The notes under the pieces are model-generated. The model worked only from the letters and a program-made list of their open reading frames with translations, was not told where the DNA came from and did no database searches. A stretch of 64,000 bases of DNA from Diphasiastrum complanatum (lineage: Eukaryota > Streptophyta > Lycopodiopsida > Lycopodiales > Lycopodiaceae): contig CM055097.1 of assembly GCA_029204225.1 (NCBI GenBank), positions 59,586,883 to 59,650,882 of the forward strand. The letters are read 5' to 3'. Both the position numbers and the translations under genes were made by a program. Below, piece after piece: positions 36,601 through 48,600 of the stretch. Position 1 is the stretch's first letter. Every line of letters starts with the position of its first letter.

Positions 36601-39600
36601 CGTTATATCTCGCAGTATCAGAAAGTCAGAGGATTTGTCCGTGGCCTTAACGATGAATATAAAGTAGAGGTATAGAGAAACTCGCCTACTACCCTAGAGC
36701 AAGCTCTCAAATATGCTCAAATCTATGATGATTCAGTGGGTAGGAAGAAGGCGAGACAACAGCCTCTTTCTGAGCAGCCTTCTCATAAAGACTTTCAATC
36801 TAAAAAGACATTTTTAAAAGAAAGAAAGAAGATAAAGTTAAGAGTGAAACTCCTCATAAACGCCCATTGCTCATACAGCCCTTAAAACCAGAAGATTTTG
36901 AGAAAGCCAAACAAGAACGTTTGTGCTTTGTGTGCATGGGCAAGGGACACACAGTCAGACAGTGTCCCAAGGGGCCATATACTAAAAAGGAAAAAGAAAG
37001 ATAAAAAACAAGTCCATCTTGTTTAGACAGTAAGTTTCCCAAGTGACTCGGCAACTTTCGAGATAAAAGTGTTTCATGAAGACCATGAACACTGTTGCTA
37101 ACGAACTTTTGCAATGCTAGCGAGACCCTTCAGCTTTGGGCCGCATGACCTAGTACGTATGCATGGGAAAGTTGGCAACCAGTCAATCAGGGTCATGGTT
37201 GATGATGGGGCGACCCATAATTTCATCAACTACACCTTAGTTAAAAAACTCAGACTTCCAGAAGTACCTAGTCAGCATAGATACATAGTTTCATTAGCTA
37301 AGGGTGAAGATAAATTTTTTTTTTGGGAAACTATGGTAAGTAATTTAAATCTTGGTATTCAGGGGTATCAAGATGAAAAAAATTTTCTAATAATGCACCT
37401 TCTCGCACAGACATTGTTCTCGGGAGAGATTGGCTCTACAGCTTAGGACCTTCCCTCCAAGAAATTATCAGGAGAACACCCTCAGCTTTCAACATAAAGG
37501 CCGAGAAATCCAGTTGCATGGGGAGCATGATGTCCCCAACAGCCCTATGGTCTGCAGTAGAGCTCTGTCAGTTAATTGGAGACAACGACTATCATGTATT
37601 CTTATGTGACTTTCAGTTTATTCCAGAAGTTTCTACTTCTAGTTCTTTACAGCAGAACATAAGTAAATTAGAATTTCTATTGTCTATATTTAAAAATGTT
37701 TTTCTTGAAGATTTACCGCATGGTTTACCACCTAGCAGAGATGTAGATCATGTAATAAACCTAGTACCAGGTACAACACCTGTTTCTAAACCTCCGTATC
37801 GAGTCAGCCGAACAAAGGATGAAGAAATAACTAGGCATTAACAGATTATATTGGGAAAGGCCAAATTCAGACTAGTAGTTCACCATGGGCATCACCAGTC
37901 CTATTGGTGAAAAAGAAAGAGGGGTCTATGCATCTTTGCGTAGATTATAGAGCCCTCAATAAAGTCACAATAAAAAATAAGTATCCAATCCCTCGGGCAG
38001 GCGAGAAAAACTGAAAAACGAAATCGACAATGAAAATGAACTATGGAATTGAAATGCAAATGGAACGGAAACTAATAACAGATAAAGAAAGACAAAATGA
38101 AAAATGCGATGGAAAACACAAACTACAAAATGGAATGAAAATAACAAAACAACAGCCACAGGCAGAAAGTTAAGCCAGGCAAGACGCTAATCAAGTGGAT
38201 GAAGTGAAGGAGAGGACATAAGTCGTACAACAGGTACGCCAATGAAAAGATGTGACAAAGCCTGCTAAAGAAAAAAAAGAGGGAAATGACAAATAGTGTA
38301 AGTAGTAGCTTGCAACTGCGATCGAAAGCGTGCTGAAAACAGTAGTAAAATGGAGAGATATCGGGCAGCCCCCAAATAGAGATAAGAGGCGCTTGCAAAA
38401 GCGACCAAATAATGAGAGAAAGAAGTAGCAAGTAGTGGTTAGATGGTTGGAAAATGGACAGCCACGTAAGGAAGGTGAGTGCCAAAAAGAGAGGGTTAGG
38501 CAGCCAGCAAGCAAAGCTGGAAAATCAGTAGAAAGAAGGTGGAGACAATGCAAGGAGGGCTGGGCTGGGAAAGAGTACAAATAGGCTGAGTTGTGAACAG
38601 CAAGCGGCAACTAAAGTAGCGTGTTGGTGGGCCCCGCTGAAAATGGTGATGAAGTAGGGCACTGGACAGCCTCCAATTAATCCATGAAATGGGCAGCAAA
38701 TCGGTGGAGAAAATCGATGAAAGTGACAAGGTAGTAGGGCGCTGGCCAGCCTCTATCAAATCTAGAAAAACGATGGAAATCTGATGGAAAAATCAACGAA
38801 AGTGATGGGTTGGACAACCTCTACTAAATCTGAAAAAATGATGGAAATTTGATGAAAAAATCGACGCAAGAGATGGGTTAGTAGGGCGCTGGACAGCCTC
38901 TACTAAATCTGAAAAAGTGGTGCATAGGAAAGTGCTCTGATACCAAGTTACGAGTGAAGCCACAATTGATCTAGAGCTAAGATATGAAAGCATCACATAA
39001 GCAAGACTTAACCCTAGAAAGCAGGAACAATTTTAGAACTTTTCTCAAAATGATCATTAGCTATGTGTCCCCAACAAGATGTACTAGCGACAAGTGCCTA
39101 GCACAATTAGCTATCATGGATTGTTTTATTTGACTATGAAAGGTTATCGACAATACACTTTCATGCCCAAAATACATTGTAAGATGCAAACATTTGCAAA
39201 CAATTGATCCCTAGTGAAAGTATCACAAGACAAACCTATGGAGGTCATAAAAAGGTTGCATTTCTATTAGTAGGCTTACTTTCCTTAAAAACTAACAATC
39301 AATACACTCCGAGTATTTTTAGCTTAATGGTACTGTGAAGGACCACTTCAAACACAACTCTTTTTGCTTTCTTTTCATGAGCTTGGAGCACAAGGTCCTC
39401 CATTTAATAGTAAGGCCATGATTAGTGAGAGATGTGTTCTAGACAAAGAATAGTTTGTTTTACAAGAAAAAATGCATGTAATTTATTGAGTGATGGCTAG
39501 TGATTCAAGGAACTACATCAAATGTCTGATTTAGTTGGAAATTTGCAACTATTTGACTTAAGGTGCTTCCAAGTGAACCATGATCCCTGAATTGAATAGA

Positions 39601-42600
39601 ATAGAATAGTATATCTAACTTAATGCCCATTGAGACCATCTATTTATGGCAAGTCAAAAGTTTGAATTTTGGATTCATTCAAAATATTCTTTTCAGTTTT
39701 ATGCCTAGGCAAAGTACTAGACATATGTCATTGCCGTTACTGAAGTCACGTTTTGATGTCATTGTAGGCAGCATCTTCAACATCCGATGTTATTTGGATA
39801 TATGCGATTACTTATGGAGGAGGATATGTCTCGGTAATTTTGGTGAAACACATTGGGATTCTTTGTTACGGCATATATTTTGAGATTACTGTTGGCCCTT
39901 TTTGTTTTTCTGAGATAGCATTTATGCATTTTTCTTTTAGTTTTTGAAATTCTAAATGAAGGCTGTAGATCTTTTGCGTGTTTAAGCTTACATCCAAATG
40001 CTAAAAATTATATGAAGTGTGTTTTTCTCACTTTTTGCCACATGAGTATTTTTGGTTCTCCACACAACAAAGATAGGACCTTTTTTGAGAATTTTGCTTA
40101 ATCAGTCTTTTGAGATGAGCTCAAATAGTTGTATACAATGTCAATAGATCACGAGCGCATGCGTGCGCAGACACCTGTCACGCATGCGCTTATTTGTCAA
40201 ATTGTTGGTTATATCATTCCGAAATTTGTGACTATTGCACGATTGACCTTGAATTTTTTAGGACTTTTAGTCACAAAAATCGCCTTATACATTAGATTGG
40301 TTCCTTTAGAGGTAGCATGGGTGTTATAGAGATTACTAACGGATTAATCTAGTTTAGTGTAATTTGAAGACCGATGAGACACTTCTCACTCATTCTTATT
40401 AGTCTATTACTTGATTAAATTACAATGAATATCCACTTTTCAAAATTACACAAATGATACTAATTGTGAATGTTTTCTTTAGAAAAGTGATATTCTACTA
40501 TGTTTACTTCTATGCCACCAAAAAGGTTTTGCTGTTGTCTAACACTGTAGTCAAAGAGCTGTTTTTTTAAATGCTTGTTGGTGAACAATTTGCTATTTCA
40601 AACTAATGGCTGCAGGGTGATTCTATATCATGTCAAGTGGATGTTGGTCTCGGTTGTACAACTGTTCTTACAACACAAGCGTCAACAAAGGTATCTTTCT
40701 TCCAATGGGGATGTCATGACTTAATGGAATTGATACACTATCTCTTTTGGGAATTGTTATGAAAAGTAAGACATATTGATATTTGATATTTGAAAGTATT
40801 GCTCTAGCTGGGGGTTGCCTATGACTTATGCTCTAATAGGCAAGTGTGGTCAAGGCCCGCAAGGTGTTCCCCCCGCTTGGTGACCTGGAGTCAATGCTCA
40901 AACACAAACTTCAAGGCGAAAATTCTAGATGCTCTATGAACAAAGCTTATATTGCAGAGGTTGTGAATAGGTTCAGTAGGCTATTGGTACTATATGGGAT
41001 CCCAAAACTTCAAAAATTAGTGTTTTTGAGGATTTTTGGGCATGAATAAATCTTTCTATAGAACCTGAAGTCTATGGATCTGCATACAAGCTGAAAGTTA
41101 CCTCTGATTCAAGCCCTCATACACTTGTTTTGGTGTTTGGAGGCTTAGGCAACAACTTGGTGAACTTTTCATGCTTGGTGGCCTTGTAGGAATTGATTTT
41201 TGATTGATCATAGCCTATAAGCCTTTTCTGGACCTGACTAAAGCTTGTATTGATCTCTAAGAAACCTTTATATACTGTTTGTAATGTCTATTTGATGTCA
41301 TGTAGCAAAAGTTATGATCGTCGAAAGTTTGGCAATTTTTAGTTCAGAAATTGCCAAACTTTTGAAATGTTTTGATTGAATGTCAAAAACTTTAGTAGGG
41401 TGCCTTTTGAAAAGTCATTTTTAAATTACTTTGTATGTTTGTGAACTATAGCACAGTGAGTCACAGTAGTTTTTAGGATGAAATTTCATGCATGAGTACA
41501 ATTTATGTAAAATTAAAAAAACGATTTTCAGTTCAGTTAGGCAGTTTACATGAAAAAGTTGATTTTTCTGTAATTTACTGCATGTGAAACTTGTTGCATG
41601 TTGAATGTTTTGATATCACTGCGACTTAGACTGATAATCGTGAAACTGAGGGTTCGATGAAGAAATTTGATTTTCACAATTCTAGTCCATATTGAACTTG
41701 GATTGAAAATCCCAGTTACGTAAATTTTTAAAGAACCAAAATTGTCTTGAATTTTTCTAAATATGTTGGTTATCAATAAAAATGAAATTGGCTTAAAAAG
41801 TGAATGGCCTTACTAAGATGTAATCAGTTGGTTTACAAAGTCATACTCAATTTCACTTACAGTTGAAGATTTTGGAGCTATCAACTAATTAAAGCAATTT
41901 CTTGTTTTAGGTGATCAATAATGGCCTAAGATACCACAAGTCTAGCAGGAACGGCTCCCATGCCAACCTATCTCCAGTTTTGCTAACAGTTGAGTGCAAA
42001 ACTAAAGATGAATAATCAAAACACTGTGCGGGACCAGCAGATGGATCAATCAAGTCAAGACTCTATTCTCGCCGAATTTGGGTTTTCAACCAGAACCATA
42101 TTTGGGAGGAAAGAAAGGGAAGAAGTCTGAGGTTGTGGATGACTGACTAGCGAAATGGAATGATCATTTCAGTCTACACGGAATTCTTGAAGAAAAGAAG
42201 ATAGAGAATGTTGTTTTGTTTTTGTGGTAAGGCTTCGTCGTGGTGGCGTGATCTGCAACCAAAATCCACTACGTGGGGAGAATTCATGGAAACTTTTAGA
42301 AAATCGTTTGTGGTTGCGGACGATTTAGATTACTATTAGAAGTTCATCAATTGCAAAATGGGGACAAAGAGTTTGAACTTTTATCTCCAAGAGTTTATGG
42401 ATTTACGGAATAAAGTTCCATCGTGCGAATCTAAACTGGCCCTTTGGCAGTTCATCCTAGGTTTGCCAGTGGATTATCAGAACGAATGCAAGTGAGATTT
42501 GCTTCAATCTTTTGATGATATCATACGAATTGCGAAAGCCTATGATTACACAATGGTGGCATCCATGAAGCAACTTCCGGCTAATTCGTTGGCATCTAGA

Positions 42601-45600
42601 CCAAAGAAAGAGAAGAAATGAGTTTGTGAGAGAACTTAAATCAAGTACTTTGACGAGTTGGATCAAATGGCATCAGAACATAGTCAAAAGGAGCAGATGC
42701 CCTTGAAGAAGGCCAAGAACAAAGTCTTTATTTTATTTGCAATAAGCATAAGATTTCATGATGGAAAGATCATTATCCTTGTATTGTATGTTTATGACAT
42801 TATTTTAAGTGGAAATGATCTAGATGGAATAAGAGATGTAAAGATTGCTTTATCTATTAAACTTCATTCTAGGAATAGAAGTCATAAGAGGATTGGATTT
42901 TAGTTTCATTTGTCAATCTAAGTATGCTACATCCATTCTAGATAGATTTGGAATGAAGAATTGTATAGGCATTGAGACTCCAATGGAGCAACATGCAATA
43001 CCAATTTTTTGATTTTTAAACGATTGGCTTTAGCCATCTAGCACTATTTACATTTAATGACACAAGATTCTATAAAGTGTTCCATTTTTTGGCTAGAAGT
43101 TTTTTCATAACAAATCCAGTAATTTGTGTACACTTGAGTGACCAACACAAGGTGTCATGACAATTAAACATTTTTTTCTTCTTTTGATAACATCATCACG
43201 TGGTATGCATATTCTTTCATCATGAAATAACAATCCATTGTGAGTGAAAAACTGATCTTATACCCTTTTTTCTATTATCTTTTTTTCCGATTTGAGCACC
43301 CTGCAACTTAGATCCAATATCATTGCATATATCAAAGAGTACCTTTTGCCAAATAGGACCAAAATACAGATCTTTTTGACAAAGACACTCTAACTATAGA
43401 TAACAATGTGTAGAGATCTTTGTGAAGAAAAGTTCACTGACTTCACAAATATAGAGGTTCGGACATTATGAGTTCTTAGTGCTTCCTTTTGGGTTAGCGA
43501 ATGCACCTGCGACATTTCAACAGATGATGAACGATATATTTCATCCATGTCTGGGTCAATTCGTACTTGGAGCATGTGAATCATATCAAGATTGTCTTGC
43601 AGATTCTCAAAAGAGAAAAACTTTATGCATAAGAGTCCGAGTGTGAATCCCTTAAGCATGAACTAGCATATCTTGGTCATAAGATTATCCTGAAAAGATT
43701 GAAGATAGATGCAGATAACATCAAGGGAGTGGTTGAGTGGTTGACACCAAAAATAGTTAGAGAAGTTAAGTCTTTTTTCAGTTTTACAATTTTCTTTTGG
43801 AGATTTGTAGAGGATAATGCAAAAGTTGTAGCACCTCTCAATAATTTGACAAAAGGCAGAGTTAACAAGAAGAAGACAGGTCAACCTAGTCTGCCTATTG
43901 AATGGAATGAATAATTGAATTTTGAGAAGCTTAAAAGTATGGTTGCTTCAGCTCCTGTTTTACAAATCGTGGATCTAGATTTGCCTTACGTCATTAGAAT
44001 TGACAAAAGTGATTTGGCGATGGGAGCAGTTATTTTGCAAAATGATAGATCGATAATGTTCAAGAGCAAGAAACTCACTACCTCAGTTGCGTTATACAAC
44101 TCAAGAAAAAGAGTGATTGTTGTGATTTTAATCAGCTTATAGTGTATACAGATCACTAGCCTCTGAAATACTTTTGCAATCAACACGATCTAATGGGTCA
44201 TAAAGCTCGATGGGCTGAGCTTATGCAAGAATTTGATCATGAGATTCGATATGTTAAAGGCAGCTCTAACCAAGTTGCAGATGCTCTTAGTCAGATTGGC
44301 AAATTAAATGAACTTTCATTTACTTAGATTTCTATAGATCTATATCTTTTGTTGAGAAGACAATTGTTGCACCTATAAATTTTGGAGGTTTCAACTCCTT
44401 AATGGACGACAACTTGCGCTTCGTGCCAAAATCCTCATCTCTTTCACTTCAACCAGGCTCACCACCCAAATTTCCCGTACCACTAACTCTTTTAGGTGCA
44501 TGGCCAGGCTCAATTGCTCTAGGATCTGTTTTAACATCAGCTCCATGCCATCAACCTTGGTAGAAAGTGTGCTAATCCTCTGAGAATCATATAGTATCAC
44601 TAGAGGATGTCATAGCAAAAGACTAGCTAGAAAAAGTGAAGTAATATGCAAAGCTATACAAAAACCAGCAGCAAAAGCCCTTGAAACAAAGCACAAACAA
44701 GTTTTTTGCACCTGAGACCAACTACATAGAGAGACTACCCTAAATTCCTAAAAGAATTGGATAGAATAGATCTTTTACAGCCAAATTCTAGCAACTTACA
44801 AACCTTTTTCCCTTAAAAATCCGCAAATAAGGATTTCAAACTGACAATTTGCAAAAGCTAGAGATAATGACTGAATAGGAAACAGCGAAGACACCTATTA
44901 CAATTGACAGATCCGAAAATTATTGAGAATTGAAAAAGTTACAAACACTTTTGCAAATCCAAAGAACGTTGATTTCTTACAAAAGCAAATAGAAAAAGCA
45001 AGCAAAGTAGCAGAAGATGCTTAGAGGCTGCCCAAAGACCGACAATTCACCATAGTGTTCCAATTTGTAAGCTTATGGGATCTCAAAACACTCAAAAAAC
45101 ACTTAAAGTAGGGCGATGGCCCATGCCCTCCTACCTCAAGCACCCACTTGACCTTGATTTGTCCTGACGTCGACACATGGCATACTCCATGGACATCCGA
45201 CACTTGCCGCTTGGTAGTACCCTGGCACATAGGCAAGTGAGTAGGAATGTCCGACACATAGATGCATCAAACCGCGGTTCAAACCTTCGAACTGTTAGGG
45301 GCCGATTTGAACCAGGAACCGGTTTGAATCGTTTTTTTGGCCCCCTAAACAAAAAACAAAAAAAACGGTTCGAACCATCTCCTAATTTGAATCGAGCTAG
45401 CCGGTTTGAATCGGCGTGTAGCCCTACTCCAATTTGTGTCACTCATATACTGGACGAAGTGTCCCAGTGAGCATATGACATGCCCCACTGATTGGTTAAC
45501 TCCTATTTTTTAGGAGGTTAGTCTAGTAACCTCTAAATCAAAACCTAGTACCCCATACCAAATACAAGCATGTCAACAAGTTAACCAAAACCTGCTATTT

Positions 45601-48600
45601 ACATTTTCTTACAAAACACCAAGTGCCAGTGTGAGCCATTTCAATATTTACAATTGACAATTTACAAGTGTAACGTGTTCACACTGAGGCAAGAATACAA
45701 GTACAAGACAAGGTAGTTGACTCAAAAGGGGTGGGGGGGGGGGTCATATGGTTGGGAAGATCATTCTTCACACTGTCTTCAAGGTTCATGAGCTTGGAGA
45801 GAGGAGCTTGTGACACACACATTGATAAGAAATGTGCTCACATCTGCAAGGGGCCACCCATGTAGGTATACCTACAGTACTTGCGCATTCACCACTTTGT
45901 GCCTGAGCTTCCCTATCGTACAACAATTGTGACATGATCCCAAGTGGGGTCTCTTGACCCTTCAACTGTGGTAGCTCAAAGCTTTTCCTCCTCCTGAGTC
46001 CTCTTCCTAAACCCTAAACTGATTCCAATTTCAGCCTCTTAGTTTGATTCTTCCTCCCAACTTCCAAGTCCCTTCCTCCAATCCATTTATCCTATCCATA
46101 ATGTCATCTATTCTTGGAATAGGAAAACGGTTCTCCTTTCAATCTCAAGCTCCGGCTCATTCTTGAAGTTTCAAGCCTCCTCTAAGCTCTTCAAAGTTCA
46201 CCCTAACTCCCCAAGGTCCTAAACTCTTACTCTCCCCTTATTCCTTCTTCTTCATTACCTTGAATCTTCTTACCCTCTCGAATTTTTTGTCTTTCCTCTC
46301 CTTACCCTCCTCACCCTTGCTCTCCTTACCCTTGTCTTGTTTGTTAGTACTTAACGCTTGCTTTTGTAACCCATCTGCTACAAGACCGTAACATTACCGA
46401 CTTAACAGTACTTCTAGGTGCAACTAACCACCGAAGGCAGAGGACAGTGTGAGTCAGAGGCATGCATGCATACCATGCAGTAGGTATGAGGGCCGGTAAT
46501 ACCTATACAGATACATGCAGATGCATGCAGACACATGTAGACACATGCATGACAGTAGGGGGTCATGCAGTGCTTCAGTGATAGGCCGGGACCCACCCAC
46601 CACATGCAACAGTAATCCCATGCATGCAGCATGAACGGTGGGTGTCAGCAGCAACTACCACCTACTGCAACCGTGCAAACTCATACTAGGCTAGGAGGGA
46701 CATTCTATAAGAGAGTGCATTGGCTGGGTGGATTAGATTAGCTTTGCCTTCGACGTGGTTACGCTGTTCCTAACACTGGTATTAGAGTAGACGATTTTGT
46801 CAATTAGAGAGAGGAGGATTGGCGCACTTCTGCTAGCTTCCTATAGCGCCCATCTGGAGGAGAATTTTTGGGAGCTTGGAGGGCACACCTTTGTTAGCCT
46901 CTCTAGTGCTTATGATCCATTAGATTTGGGCGCATTTATTTTACCTATCAGTGCCCTTGTGCAGGCTTTTCCAGCGCATAAGTTTAGGGTGAATTGAACT
47001 TGAATTTTTCATAAAAATTAAAGGTCTTTGGCTGCAAAAGCAGCGCTGCTCCAGCACACCAAAATTCCAAAAAAATTTGGGTGCCATCAGATCTTTTTTT
47101 TTTTTCAGCACTCTGTCTTGCAGGTTTTTTCACACTTGCTGGTGTATGTTTTCAGCTGCAATGAGCATTTCATTTGGAAGATTTCAGCGCCCTATTTACT
47201 TGCTGTTCCAGCGTCCATGTGGTTGTGAACTGAGCTCATTATTTCCAGTAGATTAAGTGCTCCTTTCTTGGCAAAGGTTGGGCACCAAACTGCTGTAGAA
47301 CCAGTGTTTTCTTTGGTATCAGCTGCAATTCCTAGTAGTTCCAGCAACGTATCTCCATTTGCAGATTCTCAGACTATTCTTTGGTGCTGCATGGCGGAAG
47401 TTTGAATCAGGCAGAAGAGAGTTTTGCCATTTTTCGGGAGCACCAAACCTGTTTTCAGCAAATTAAAGACTTTGTATGCATTACCAAACTGAAGCAAAAA
47501 GCTGAAGGTGAATCAGTGCACAAGTTTCGAGAATTTCCAGCAAACCCAAGGCCTTGCATGTGAATTGAAATTTCAGTTTTCAGAAAGCTGAGGGATTGAA
47601 GTTTCAGATCCACGATCGTTCGAAGAGGCTGAGGGGATTCTCTTGCACTTCTATCGGCAAGTGGGCTTCAATCAGAGCTAAGTCCTTGCTCTTTCTTTCT
47701 CTTTCTGTTTGTTTTACGTTCTTGCTTTCCTCTTCGAAAAATCCCGTTTCCCTAGGAAAAGCCATTGATGAGCTTGAAGAAGAGGCCCTAAGTAAGAAGC
47801 TCGAACGCTCAGAACAGATACATCGCTCATGGAAAAGAACTTTTTTCTATTTTTATTTTATGCCCTTAAGACTTGGCGACACACTGTGTATGGTGCTAGC
47901 TTTGAGATCTTGACTGATCATGAAAGCCTTAAATGTTTGTGTAATCAGCCTAAGCTTAGGGGTTGGAAAGCTCGGTGGGCTGAGCTAATGCAGGAATTTG
48001 ACTTGTCTATCAGATATAGACGAGGAAAGTTCAATATAGCATAATGCCAATGGTAAATGAGTAGGGAACCTAACAATTTCTTGAGGAAATATGCAAAGGC
48101 TCAAAAATGAATCTATGAAGAGAAAGTATTTGGGAAGAGAGAGGAAGACTAGGAGAAGCTTGGGATTTTAGGGAAGGCAGAGCTTCGATTTTGAAGTTGT
48201 AAAGAACCTTTATCTCTCAGACGTTATTGATTTGCAACAAAAAATACTTGCTAGAAGGAACAATGTTCAAATGTCCACAAGAGGTGTCCTTTCATGAAAA
48301 TATGTGTAATTTGATGAGCAAATTGAAAGCATGCTTTTTTAGAAATTAAATAGGTTGCCATACGTAAGTTCTTGGTAAATCTACATTAGTCACATTTTTG
48401 TTTGCTGATTTTAAAAGGATCATGGAGTATAATATCACATGTATAACAAGTTCTACTTGGTACAACTTAAATCGCATGTGATGCTTCTTGAGTGAGTACT
48501 TTTGGATGGTTGGAGGTTTTGTATTGTCATTTTTTACCTTTTTTATGACAAGTTTTTGATACTAACTTTTTGTGTAGAATATTTGATTTGCAATTTCACA

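Noticed and set aside
46414-46654. Cys/His/Tyr-rich short frames on the minus strand
   Set aside because: They fall on ATGCATGCAG-type short repeats and have no domain.
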